Below are positions 1-10,804 of a DNA stretch of 64,000 nucleotides, one piece after another. The notes below the pieces were generated by a model. That model saw only the letters and a program-made list of their open reading frames with translations, was not told the DNA's origin and did no database searches. A program made the translations under genes and the position numbers. The stretch comes from Ursus arctos (Eukaryota; Chordata; Mammalia; Carnivora; Ursidae), in NCBI RefSeq assembly GCF_023065955.2, contig NW_026622841.1, positions 17,432,501 through 17,496,500 on the forward strand, written 5' to 3'. The number at the start of each line of letters is the position of its first letter. Position 1 is the first letter of the stretch.

Positions 1-1469
1 AAAAGCCCTGGAAGCTAGGGACGTCGTCTTCTGGTCTATACAGTTTATGTTCTCCTCTTGGGTCGTCTTAAAGCCGTGTGGTTTACATCACAATTTGAAA
101 CTGCTTTTTATACTACATTTTATAGGAACCACAAATTACACAGGAAATTTATAGGCTACGTAAAGCTCAAATAATAACAGGTTTAACACTCCTCATCCCC
201 AATGTTTCATTTTTCTCTTTCTCTCTTCTTAAAACTACTTTTAAGTGTTTACTATCCACTTTTGTTGGTGAAATGTGTTCTTCAGACTTTCTCCGGGAAA
301 GAGTTGAGCTCTGGCTCCCTGGAGATCAGATATGGAGTCAAAAAGGCACTACATTGCCTGCTTCATAATCCATGGGGCTGAGTATAGGTCACTGAACACA
401 AAATGGCCTTTCCTCTCTTGCTTACTGAGATGGTTTAATGGATTTTGTAATGGTTTCCAACTATCAGCCAGGGGAGACCTGGTTTTGGGGCTTTGTGTTC
501 ACATAAACCAGATACAATGCACTATGTTAATATGCACTTTGCCTTATCAACGGAAATTGGTAACAAGGGAGTGGAATTTCTTACGGCAATTCTGAAACAT
601 CATGTTTCGATACACCATGTTTCAAGCATGGCTTGTAAGTATAAATGTGAAAAGTCTTCAGAATTTTCCATTTAGTTGATTCTAGGCTTGAAAGATTTCT
701 GAAAATCCTTTGAATAATATTCTATATACATCTGCTACAAAACTATGATATTGAACTTGAAAACAGTTTTCAGTATTAATCCCCCCCCCCTTTTTAAATC
801 AGGGGACTTTGTGGGGGAAAGGATGAGTTGTGGTTGATTTCAGCTTTCAGTGGGGGTAGAGGTGGGGTGAGTGGAAACATTTTTCAGAATTCACAAAACA
901 AGTAAGGTTTATTAGAGTCATCTGATTAAAGCAAAGATTTTTGTGTTGTGAAGGGACACAGTTTTTGCCTTTGCAGATGCTGTTCCTTCCAAGACCCTGA
1001 GCCGTTTCCACCCACAGTACACCCCCCCCTGCAAATGTCAACTCATTTCTGAAGTTTCAGTTGTCTTTTTAAAAGACTTTTTTGAAGCTATTTTCAAATC
1101 TAATTTCATTTGAGTAAAATTATTTCACTTTTTTCATTTTTCATACTTAGTTTTTCTCCCTAGCTCTTATTTTAAACTTCTCTTTTGAGAGCTTTTACTT
1201 AATCAGATTACTTATTACTTGAATGATATTACTCATAGTGGTAACTGACACCATGAGATGTTATGGCAGACTTTGAGAAATGAAGTCTAACCCTATTTTA
1301 GTTAAAAAAAATTTTTTTTTTTGTATTTGCTTCTTGCATTAAGAAGAACTTGCATTGGTTAAATATCATAACTTAAATATTGGAACATAAATGCGGTAGC
1401 AACCAGATGCAGAATATGGGGAAATTCTTGAAAACTATTAGTATTATACAGAAAATTACGATGGTGGTT
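1..1469. other. Intergenic sequence, nothing recognised
   Basis: AT-rich sequence with short open frames that lack gene features. There are poly-C tracts at about 781-790 and 1022-1028 and an A/T run at 1305-1322. No clear transposon, exon or RNA gene was seen. Confidence 0.6.
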
Positions 1470-2010
1470 AATTGCTTCATTAATTTATTTGTTCATTTAA
1501 GAAATATTTACTGAATGCCTACCATGTGCCTGTTAGAGTTTTTGGTCATAAGCAAAAGAAGCTGCCTTAAACCAACTTAAGTAGAAAAGAATTTTCATGG
1601 AAGAAACCAGGTAGCTCACAGAAGGAATAAGAATGCAGGGGAGTCAAGCTTGGAAAAGAAGCAATGACCAGGGGAAACTAGGGGCTGGAGCAGTCCATGC
1701 AACAGCCAGCTAAGAAGCCTCTGTGGGTACTGCTGTGTACTCTATCTCTGTGTTTTTATGTTGCCTCCACAAAAGCCAGTTGGGGGCTGTCCTAACTACC
1801 AGAAGGTGGGAAGATGGTCACTGCTTTCTAACTATACTGCATAATATAGGGAGTTACTTTAAAATAAGAAGGGTGTTTGGATCATGGGCAGCAAAAACCA
1901 AAAAACAAGCAAAAAGCACCTAGAAATAAGTCACCGCATAGGTGATGGGGATAGAACAATGAACAAATTAGATGTGGACCTTGCTCTCATGAATCCTCTA
2001 TTTTAGTGGA
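1470..2010 (+). repeat. L2 3'-end remnant, split by an unassigned insert
   Basis: The left part (about 1470-1540, 'ttcatttaagaaatatttactgaatgcc ... ccatgtgcctg') and the right part (about 1945-2010, 'gatagaacaatgaac ... ttgctctcatgaatcctc') match successive parts of the common L2 3'-end pattern. About 400 bp between them does not look like L2. Confidence 0.5.
1541..1944. repeat. Unassigned insert within an L2 remnant
   Basis: This 400 bp segment sits between two L2-like halves. It starts with 'aagcaaaagaagctgcctt' and includes 'gaagaaaccaggtagctcacag', and it ends in an A-rich stretch (aaaaaccaaaaaacaagcaaaaag). An interspersed repeat is likely, but I cannot name the family. The short open frame inside shows no domain. 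Confidence 0.35.
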
Positions 2011-2565
2011 ATATTTTATTTTGTATTTTAAAATATTTATACTTATAATATTTAATATTAAATAATAGAATATTTAAAATACTTATACTTTAAAATGTTT
2101 TATATTTGCATGAATATTTATATTTCTTGTATAAAAGAGGGAAAAAACCCAGTTATTCAGATCCCATCTCAAAATAGTGGACTAAATTTCCTTTTTTCTT
2201 TTTTTTCTTCTTGTTGCCTTTTGGATATGATTGGATGTTGGTCAGGGCAAGTCAGAAATTACTGATGTAGGAAGTGCCGTGTCTAGTCCACTATCCTCAG
2301 TCTCAAGGTCAAGGATGTAGTGGAAACAAACTCTGGATCTGGAGGAAGAACCCGGCATTCCAGTCCCAAACCTATTATTGTCTCCTGTGTGACTTTGAGC
2401 TCCTTTCTGTAGATGCTCTCTGAGGTCCTTTCCATGCTTGAAGTCTGATTTGATATGGATCCCCTTTTATCAAAATGGGGTCTTTATGATGATTGGTTTA
2501 ATATTCTGAGAGCCTTCTTTTAGATATTCTAAATCTGAATCCAAGTAGTTATGGGGCTTATAGCC
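2011..2565. other. Intergenic sequence with AT-rich tract and MIR-like piece
   Basis: 2010-2130 is a very AT-rich stretch of repeated atttaaaata-type words. 2340-2450 ('ctcctgtgtgactttgagctcct') resembles a diverged MIR. Nothing else was recognised. Confidence 0.45.
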
Positions 2566-2581
2566 TTAAAAAGCTATTTCT

Positions 2582-2792
2582 TTTTTCTTTTTTTTTTAAA
2601 AAGATTTTATTTATTTATCAGAAAGAGAGAAAGAGAGATAGCAAGCCTGAGGGGGAGAGGGGTAGGGGGAGAGGGAGAAGCAGGCTCCCCACGGAGCAGG
2701 GAGCCCAACATGGGGCTCAGTCCCAGGACCTGTGGAGATCCTGACCGGAGCCAAAGTCAGACACTTAGCCGACTGAGCCACCCAGGTGCCCC
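2582..2792 (-). mobile_element. SINEC (tRNA-Lys SINE), minus
   Basis: Poly-T and 'aaagattttatttattta' at the left and 'gactgagccacccaggtgcccc' at the right are the tail and head of a minus-strand carnivore SINE. A perfect 16 bp TSD, ttaaaaagctatttct, lies at 2566-2581 and 2793-2808, which fixes both ends. Confidence 0.95.
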
Positions 2793-2808
2793 TTAAAAAG
2801 CTATTTCT

Positions 2809-3436
2809 GATGGGAAAAATTTGTAAAGAGAAACTTCATATTCCAAAAAGCTTTTAAGATATTCATTTTCAAAAATGAATTTTCTTTTATTTCTAATTCC
2901 AAGTGATCTAGTTGAGTGAATGGGCTTGTTTCTTTCAGTTTCAAATTACATTCTGGGTTTTTAGTTCGTATCTGTAACTAATTTTCAGACTAAGAAAGGC
3001 AGAAGGAATAGAAGACAGGATGAGAGAACAGAAACTGTCATGATTTAAAGTAATTGGTGAGTCTAGAATTGCTTTAGAGTTATGTCATTTTTTTGGGGAT
3101 ATTTACTACAAATTTTTGACAGTTATTGCTTTTGAAGAGAATTTTAAGTTTTATGTGAAAAAAAATTACTTGATGGGACAAAAATCCTTAGGTAAACCTT
3201 ATTTCTTCAAGGTGGAACCACGGTGATGTTTACTATATCATCAAAGTGTCCTGACTGGAAAGATGTGGGAACAGTTTCAAGGGTCATGTTTAACATTAGG
3301 TTTGTTACACAATATAAGCAAACAGTGGCAACCCTGGATATTTTGTGTTCTTGGTATTCTGGAAAAAACTGGGTGTCAATCAAATGAACCCATAGTAAAC
3401 CAGGGTCACTTGCCATGTGCATGAGCCCTATGTATG
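2809..3436. other. Intergenic sequence, nothing recognised
   Basis: No transposon with recognisable ends and no coding exon was seen. The short minus-strand open frame at 3207-3422 has no domain signature. Confidence 0.5.
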
Positions 3437-3705
3437 ACCTGTTTTATTTTATTTTATTTTATTTTATTTTATTTTACTTTATTTTATTTTTTAATTTAAA
3501 AATTTTTTTAAAGGTTTATTTATTTTAGAAAGAGAGAGAGAGATCAAGCGAGTGAGTGGTGAGAGGGGCAGAGGAAGAGAATCTTCAAGTAGACTCCCCA
3601 CTGAGCTCTGAGCCCCACCTAGGCTCAATCTCATGACCCTGAGATTGTGACCTGAGCTGAAATCAAGAGTCAGCTGCTTAGCAGACTGAGCCACCCAGGT
3701 GCCCC
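3437..3705 (-). mobile_element. SINEC, minus, with (ATTTT)n tail
   Basis: (attttatttt)n at 3437-3490 is the expanded tail. The body runs from 'aaaggtttatttatttt' to 'gagccacccaggtgcccc' at 3705. It abuts a second, different SINE on its right. Confidence 0.9.
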
Positions 3706-3817
3706 TTTAATTTTTATTTTCTTAGAGTAATCTCTACACACAATGCGGGGTTCGATGTCACAACCCCAAGATCAGGAGTTGCATGCATTCTCCACCGACT
3801 GAGCCAGGGAGTCCTCC
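3706..3817 (-). mobile_element. Short SINE of the 'tctacacccaa...gagccag' type, minus
   Basis: 'cttagagtaatctctacacacaatgcggggttcgatg' through 'ccgactgagccagggagtcc' matches the shorter carnivore tRNA-SINE form, which lacks the CT-rich middle. Its tail touches the head of the preceding SINEC, so the two inserted in tandem. Confidence 0.8.
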
Positions 3818-4147
3818 CTGTAGACCCATTTTAAAAGTGACTAGTTCCTTGGGAAACCAGTCATTTAAAAACATATACTTAAGATACTGATTTCTGCATG
3901 TTGGTGTTGGGTGGGTGGAGTCAAGTTGGCAGTGGGAAGAGTTACATCTATAGGAGTTTATTGATCCATAATGAGGTAAGCTTTTTCCTTTGCTAATTCC
4001 CCCCTTCCTTATGACATTCCAAATCCTACTCATCCTTTAATACTGTGTTTGTAAACTTTCTGGGTGAGATCCTTAGTAGGAAATGGATTTTATGTTGCAA
4101 CCCTGGTACATATATATGTACATTTCAGAAATGAGATACATCTTTTT

Positions 4148-4336
4148 TTTTTTTTAAAGATTTTATTCATTTGAGAGAGAGAGAGAGCGTGCAGAAGAGG
4201 GGGAAGGGCGGAGGGAGAGGGAGTAGCAGACTCCCTGCTGAGCAGGGAACCAGACTTTGGGGCTCAGTCCCAGGACCCTGAGGTGTGACCTGAGCCAAAG
4301 GCAGACGCCCAACCCACTGAGCCACTCAGGTGCCCC
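4148..4336 (-). mobile_element. SINEC, minus
   Basis: Poly-T/'aaagattttattcatttgag' tail and 'ccactcaggtgcccc' head. The TSD is tgagat(a/g)catcttttt at 4132-4147 and 4337-4352, with one mismatch. Confidence 0.93.
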
Positions 4337-4352
4337 TGAGATGCATCTTTTT

Positions 4353-6059
4353 AAATGCCTTATTGTAGCCAAACATGTATTTGAGATTAATTACTAAAAT
4401 GTAGAACCTGGTCCGATGGTTCTGAGATATGTTGTTTTCTTCTCTGTATAGCATTTGTTTTTCTTACTGCGCATTCAGTACCTGTCAACTAAAGGTATTA
4501 TTATTTGTGTATGGAGTTCATTGGCTGTTTTAGATGGTAAACACTTGAGGATGCCATCCAGAAGGGAAGTCTTCAGTGGCATGCAATAGAGCTCTTGAGT
4601 CTATCTTGTTCAATATTTTTATTCAAATCTTTACTGAAGGTTAAGGACTGCTCATCAGATTTGTGGGTGACACAGAGCTAGCAGCCACAGCTAATATATT
4701 GAAAGGCGAGATCAAGATTCAAAGTGAAATGTGAATGTTGGAATGAAAACCAACGGGATGAAATTTAACAAAGACCAGTAGAAAACCCCTTTACTGAGAC
4801 TGAAAAATATAAATCAAGGCAGGTTCCTGGATTGAGACAACAATGCATGTGAAAAGATGTAGAGATTAATATACTATAAATGCAAAACAATCCAAGAGTG
4901 TTATGCTGCACACACAAAAAACTAACGTAATTTTAGGACACGATAATAAGAACATGATATATAGCTTACAAGGAAGGTAACAAGTTCCCTGAATTCTGAG
5001 CTGGAGGTTTATCTAGCTCTGGCTACCTCATTTTATTATACACATTGATAAATTAGAGATTAGTATGGGCTCTCCGGATGTAAGGGAAGAGGAAAATATA
5101 CTTTATGTGGAAGAGTTAGAGCAAATGTTTAGCCCAGAGAAGAGGCAGATGATGTGGTATGTGATTGCCACTTCAAATATTTGCCTAACTGTCACGTGAC
5201 GGGGGTAGAGTAGTTTTTCCGGCTCCCCAGGGCAGAGTTAGGACAAAAGGGTAAAAGTGACAGAAGATCTGACTTTGATCCTCATACTTAAGGTTTTCTA
5301 AGAGTGCAGCGAGTTGCCACATGAAGGAACGAATTCTTCACCCATAGGAGTATTTTGCAAAGGCTGAGTGACTGTCTGGATAGGATGCTATTGGTAGGAT
5401 CAGCTGAATTAGGTGGCAGTTTGAAATAGATGATCTCCCTGGTTGAATTCCAGAATTTGCTGAATTGAATATTAAAAAAATATTTTGCAAGTGATTTTAT
5501 ATAGATGAGTTAAAGAGATAGAGTAATACTATAATTCAAATTGATGAGAACTTTGCACGTACATGGTGAGCATTTTCTGTCTCAAGGCACTATCAACCCA
5601 TTCCCCTTATTATGAAAAATACAATTTTATTTTTCTCTGCATTTTTAAAATCCAAAAAAAGCTCTGAAAATCAGAAGTTTTTTGAATCTCATGTTGAAAT
5701 AACCTTAACTGAACTTATGTGAGACTCTTTCAGTGTTTATTCCCCATAGACTGAACATTCATACATACCTCTGCAGAAATAATTATTGTGTTTGATTACA
5801 GGGTGCTATCCCAGATCCTGATGGGGATTATATAATATACAATTTTTTCCACAAACACCTTTCAAATACCTGAAAAATTTTCATTTCTAAATCTATCTCC
5901 AAAGGATTTGGTTAAGGGATTGTTATTATTAGCTATCTACAATCAGGTAGTTCTTGTTTTCTCAGGGTAACCTGAATCCGTTGGCCAGAAATCTACATAA
6001 CCTGAATCCGTTGGCCAGAAATCTACATAACCTACATTCCCCATGCTAGAATGATTCTC
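4353..6059. other. Intergenic sequence with a 30 bp tandem duplication
   Basis: No gene or clear transposon was seen in this 1.7 kb. The segment from about 4590 has phrases such as 'tttgtgggtgacacagagctagcagc' that may derive from an old retroelement, unassigned. The exact tandem duplication at 5971-6030 is listed separately. Confidence 0.45.
5971..6030. repeat. Perfect 30 bp tandem duplication
   Basis: Unit 1 (5971-6000) and unit 2 (6001-6030) are identical over 30 bases, starting cctgaatccg and ending atctacataa. The lack of any difference indicates a recent event or an assembly artefact. Confidence 0.95.
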
Positions 6060-6074
6060 AAGAATTATTATTTG

Positions 6075-6277
6075 AGGGGCGCCTGGGTGGCACAGCGGTT
6101 AAGTGTCTGCCTTCGGCTCAGGGCATGATCCCGGCGTTGTGGGATCGAGCCCCACATCAGGCTCCTCCGCTATGAGCCTGCTTCTTCCTCTCCCACTCCC
6201 CCTGCTTGTGTTCCCTCTCTAGCTGGCTGTCTCTATCTCTGTCGAATAAATAAATAAATAAATCTTAAAAAAAAAAA
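6075..6277 (+). mobile_element. SINEC (young arctoid-type), plus
   Basis: Starts 'ggggcgcctgggtggcacag' and ends with (aaat)n and poly-A. The TSD agaattattatttg lies at 6061-6074 and 6278-6291. The tRNA-like head, the CT-rich middle and the AATAAA-type tail are intact. Confidence 0.97.
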
Positions 6278-6599
6278 AGAATTATTATTTGGTCCCTAAA
6301 ACTTGTCACAGGAGGAATTTGCCCCACGAGCCAAATTTATACTATATAATGAAACAATTAAGTTGCTCTGCTGAAAAATATTTATATTATGAAAAGGTCA
6401 GTGGCAGAAATTTTCGGTGTCAAGGGTCTCCTCTCAAAGCATATTTGATATTACTTTAGGCTGGCTCTGGGTGACAATATCACACTTTTCTGGTCTAGGT
6501 GGAAGATCTAGCAGGATCAGTTAATTAATGGCTTTCATTTTGCCAATCTTTTCTGTAACTATTACTCATTCTGTAGACATTTATGGAACACCTACTCCA

Positions 6600-6850
6600 G
6601 TCTAACCCTAAGCTAGTCAACAGTGTTACAAAGATGAATGAGATGGAGATAGTAGCCTTAATAGGCTCACACACTCATTTGATCCTCAAAACCAGTCTGT
6701 AAGATAAGCAGGGCAGATATTACTCTTCTCATTTTAAAGATGAAAAAATGGGAGGCTCAGGGAAGTTGAGTGACTTGCTTTGGATTACACATTTAGTAAG
6801 TGGTAGAATAGGACTTGCATCTAAGGCTTTAATTCAGTCTACTTATTTTT
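6600..6850 (+). repeat. MIR
   Basis: 'ttactcttctcattttaaagatgaaaa', 'gctcagggaagttgagtgacttgc' and 'tagtaagtggtagaatagg' follow the MIR core in order. Confidence 0.7.
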
Positions 6851-8127
6851 CTGTTGTTTGTGATACAAAATGCACCTTCTCACTCAACCCTTATCATAGA
6901 CATTTACTTTTACTTGGCTTCTCAGAGTTTGTAGTCACCTTTTGTTTGGAAAATGCTATGTGAAATGAGTTTTTATGAAAGATGGGTCTCCACTTCTACC
7001 TATGAAAGCCAAAATGCCAACTCTCCCTTTCGGCGTCCTGTGGTAGTTGGGACTCAGGAACATCAACTAAGCTCAGCCAGTTAAATACACTTCTCTGGAG
7101 GGAAGACACCAAAGAGCAAAAGGAGGGAGACAGCCTAGAATTCATGCTGTTGAAGCTGGTGCAGCCATGGCGGCTTATCAATCAGGCTAGTTCTTCGGCT
7201 CTGACTTCTTGTACTTCGCCTTCATTGATTTTAGACCATTTTCTGGATTTGGTTCTCATTCCCTTTGTTCCAGTCTGTGAGCCATCTGATTTCCTTTCAC
7301 TTAATTTGTCTACAGATTTAGCCTGAGTCAGTTTCTGTTGTTTCCTACCAGGAATTTTGACTAGACGAGATCCATCTTATAGATGAGGTGATGAAAATTG
7401 GTCCTATTTTGGAAAGAGACTTGACAGAATTTGTTGAGGGATTGGATATGGAATGTGAGAGCAAGGAAATGAAGATGACTTCATCATTTCTGGTCTGAGT
7501 AATTGAAGAAATCAGCTTGCCATCAATTCCAGTTTTTTATTAACTATAAACCACCCCTAAAATAGTGGACTAAAACAAGAACCATTTCTGTTGTCTTTTA
7601 AAAATGTTATTGGCTTAGGCTTTATACAGGATAATAGTTGAGGGTTTTGAAAGGGAGGGCTTCTGGAGGGTGAACCTTTCAGGAGAACCAGGAAGAAACT
7701 GCATGGCTTTTTAGGACTGAGCCTCAGAACTCACACAGTGTCACTTCCCCCATATTCTATGGCTAGAATTATACACAGGCTCATCCACATTCAAAGAGGT
7801 GGGGACATGGAGGTATCAAAAAACTTGGACGCTTGATTTAAAACTATCATGCCATTTGTTAGAGAGTTCCAAGAAAGCTTTCTTTTTCTTAGAAGCTGCT
7901 GGGGGAAGACAGGGAGAGGAACAAACTGAGACGGGAGGTCATGTGTTTGAATATGTTAGGTGTAGATGTCTATTAGGTGTTGGAGAGGAGACACTGGGTA
8001 GACATTTGGATATGAGTCAGGAGTGCAGGTAAGAAATTGAGGTTAAGTTACACATTTAAGAGTTGTATGTGTATGAATGGTTTGTAAAGCCATGGGACTA
8101 GCTGAGAGAGATCATCTAGAGATGTAG
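6851..8127. other. Intergenic sequence, nothing recognised
   Basis: There is no repeat with recognisable ends. The open frames here are short, overlap on both strands, and lack splice context or domains. Confidence 0.5.
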
Positions 8128-9152
8128 CTTTGTAATGTTTCGAAATCGGGGAGTGTGATACCTCCAGCTGTTCTTGCTCAGAATTGCTTTGGCCATTCAG
8201 AGCCTTTTGTGGTTCTAAATGAATTTTAGGATTCTTTTTTCTATTTCAGTAAAAAATGCCATTGGGATTTTGATGGAAACTGTTGAATCTATAAATCACT
8301 TTGGGAAGTATGGGTATTTAAAAAATATCAGTTCTTCCATTGCCTGAACATGGGATGTCCTTCTATTTATCTGTGACTTTTAAAATTTCTTTTGTCATTG
8401 TTTTGTAGTTTTTAGTGTACAAGTCTTTCACCTCTTCTGTTAAGCTTATTCCTAAGTATTTTATTTTTTTCAATGCTATTGTAAATGGAATTGTTTTCTT
8501 AATTTCCTTTTCAGATAGGTTGTTACTGTATAGAAACATAACTAATTTTTGTATGTTGATTTTATGTTTTGTTACTTTACTGAATTTGCTTAATCTAACA
8601 GTTTTTGTAGACTCTTTGGGGTTTTCTATTTGTGAGATCATGTCATCTGCAAGCAGAGAGAGCTTTACTTCTTCCTTTCTGATTTGGATGGCTTTTATTT
8701 CTTTTTCTTGCCTAATTGCTCTGGCTAAGACATCTGATACTATGTTGAATAGGAGGAGTGAGAGCAGGCATTCTTGCCTTATTCCGGATCTTAGAGGAAA
8801 AGCTTTCAACTTTTCATTGTTGAGTATGATGTTAGCTATGAGCTTTTCATAAAGGGATTTTATTGTATTGAGGTAAGCTACTTCTAATTTGTTGAGAGTT
8901 TTTATCATGAAAGGGTATTGAATATTATCGAATGTTTTTTTCTGCATCAATTGCAACGACTGTGTGATTTTTAGCCTTTGTTCTATTAGTGTGGTGTATC
9001 ACTTTGATTGATTTGCTTATGTTGAACCATCCTTGAATCCGAGGGATAAATTCTACTTGGTCATTCTTTTCCTATGCTATTGTATTCCGTTTACCAGTAT
9101 TTTGTTGAGAATTTTTGCATAAATGTTTATCAGGAATGTTGACCTGTAGTTT

Positions 9153-9156
<4 letters not shown>
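8128..9156 (-). mobile_element. Old L1 ORF2 fragment (L1M-type), minus
   Basis: The minus-strand translation at 8363-8956 gives L1 ORF2 reverse-transcriptase text such as [11 protein letters not shown] and LLADDMI (a diverged F/YADD box), with stops and frameshifts around it. It continues beyond the SINE at 9229-9426, so this is a piece of the larger old L1 that runs to about 15800. Confidence 0.85.

Positions 9157-9228
<72 letters not shown>
9153..9228. repeat. (TTTC)n microsatellite
   Basis: About 19 tandem ttct/ctttt-type units directly adjoin the tail of the minus-strand SINEC. It probably grew from the SINE tail or from the TSD (gacctgtagttttctt). Confidence 0.95.
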
Positions 9229-9426
9229 TTTTTTTTAAAGATTTTATTTATTTATTCGACAGAGATAGAGACAGCCAGCGAGAGAGGGAACACAAGCAGG
9301 GGGAGTGGGAGAGGAAGAAGCAGGCTCATAGTGGAAGAGCCTGGTGTGGGGCTCGATCCCATAACACTGGGATCACACCCTGAGCCGAAGGCAGACGCTT
9401 AACCGCTGTGCCACCCAGGCGCCCCA
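9229..9426 (-). mobile_element. SINEC inserted in old L1, minus
   Basis: 'tttttttaaagattttatttatttattcgacagagatagagacagccagcgag' style tail and 'ccacccaggcgcccc' head. The TSD gacctgtagttttctt lies at 9141-9156 and 9427-9442, so the (TTTC)n tract belongs to the insertion. Confidence 0.96.
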
Positions 9427-9442
9427 GACCTGTAGTTTTCTT

Positions 9443-9939
9443 TTCTCGTGTTATCTTTTTTTGGCTTTGGTGTCAGTTTGAAGCTGTCCTCATAGAATGA
9501 ATTTGGAAGTGTTTCTTCTAATTTTGGAAGACTTTGAGAAGGATTGGTATTAATTCTTCTTTAAATGTTTGGTAGAATTCACCCATGAAACCATCTGGTC
9601 CTGGGCTTTTCTGTGTTGGAGGGTTTTTTTTTGTTTGTTTGTTTGTTTGTTTTTTTACTTTTTTAATCTCTTCATTTGTTTTTGGCATGTTCAGACTTTC
9701 TATTTTTTCTGGATTCAATCTTGGTAGGTTGTATGTGTCTAGGAATTTCTCCGTTTTCTCTGGTTTGTCCAATTTTTTGGCATATACTGGTTCATAATAG
9801 TCCCTTATAACCTTTTTATTTCTGTGGGATCAGTTATAATGTCTTCTCTTTCATTTCTGATTTTATTTGAGTCTTCTCTCTCTCTCTTTTTATTTTTTAT
9901 TTTTTTTAAAGAATTCTAATAAGCTTTATGCTAATAAGA
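9443..9939 (-). mobile_element. Old L1 ORF2 fragment continued, minus
   Basis: The minus-strand translation includes [21 protein letters not shown], the conserved start of the L1 reverse-transcriptase domain, followed upstream by the KTNEEI spacer. It is the same old L1 as at 8128-9156. Confidence 0.85.
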
Positions 9940-10138
9940 TTTTTTTTTTAAAGATTTTATTTATTTATTTGACAGAGATAGAGACAGCCAGCGAGAGAGG
10001 GAACAAAAGCAGGGGGAGTGGGAGAGGAAGAAGCAGGCTGATAGCAGAGGAGCCTGATGTGGGGCTTGATCCCAAAACGCCGGGATCACACCCTGAGCCG
10101 AAGGCAGACGCTTAACGACTGCGCCACCCAGGTGCCCC
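9940..10138 (-). mobile_element. SINEC, minus
   Basis: Poly-T tail and 'gacagagatagagacagccagcgagagagg' middle, with the head ending 'gccacccaggtgcccc' at 10138. It lies immediately next to another SINEC. Confidence 0.93.
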
Positions 10139-10150
10139 ACTCTCTCTCTC

Positions 10151-10340
10151 TTTTTAAAAAATATTTTATTTATTTATTTGACAGAGAGAAAGAAAGCACT
10201 AGCGGGGAGAAGCAGAGGGAGAGGGAGAAGCAGGCTCCCCACTGAACAAGGAGCCCAACGTGCGGCTTGATCCCAGCACCCTGGGATCATGACCTGAGCC
10301 GAAGGCAGATGCTTAACGTACTGAGCCCCTCAGGTGCCCC
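10151..10340 (-). mobile_element. SINEC (older subtype), minus
   Basis: 'aaaaaatattttatttatttatttgacagag' tail and 'cctcaggtgcccc' head. It differs from its left neighbour in the middle part, so it is an independent insertion. Confidence 0.92.
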
Positions 10341-10420
10341 TCTCCCTCTGTTTTTTTAGTCTAGCTAAGGTTTTGTTGATTTTGTTTTTCTTTTCAAAAG
10401 CCAACTCTTAGTCTCATTAT

Positions 10421-10624
10421 TTTTATTTATTTATTTATTTATAAGATTTTTATTTATTTATTTTAGAGAGAGAAAGAGAGGGAGAGAGAGAAGGCATGAG
10501 CAGGGTCAGGGGCAAAGGGAGAAGTAGTTGAGCAGGGAGCCCAATGCAGGGCTCAATCCCAGGACCCCAGGATCATGACCTGAGCCGAAGGTAGATGCTT
10601 AACCGACTGAACCACCCAGGTGCT
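10421..10624 (-). mobile_element. SINEC, minus
   Basis: (tttatt)n tail followed by 'ttagagagagaaagagaggg' and the head 'gaaccacccaggtgctc'. Flanking 'tcattatttttatt' and 'tcattaatttttt' may be a diverged TSD. Confidence 0.9.
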
Positions 10625-10804
10625 CTTCATTAATTTTTTAAAATGTTTTTCTATTCTCTATTTCATTTATTTCTGCTTTACTATTTATTATTTCCTTCTT
10701 TCTGCTAATTTGGGGCTTTTCTGTGTTCTTCTTTTTCTAGTTCCTTGAGATATAAAGGTAAGTTGTTTATTTGAAGCCTTTCTTCTTTTTCAATATAGGT
10801 GTTT
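10625..10804 (-). mobile_element. Old L1 fragment, minus
   Basis: This ORF2-side sequence ('ttctttttctagttccttgagatataaaggtaa') of the old L1 breaks at about 10804 and resumes at 13971. It is interrupted by the younger L1. Confidence 0.75.

Noticed and set aside
5971..6030. Possible CRISPR-like direct repeats
   Set aside because: Only two adjacent units with no spacer, in a mammalian genome.
8363..8956. 197-codon minus-strand frame that looks like a protein gene
   Set aside because: It is L1 ORF2 text with a degenerate RT box, flanked by more L1 sequence.
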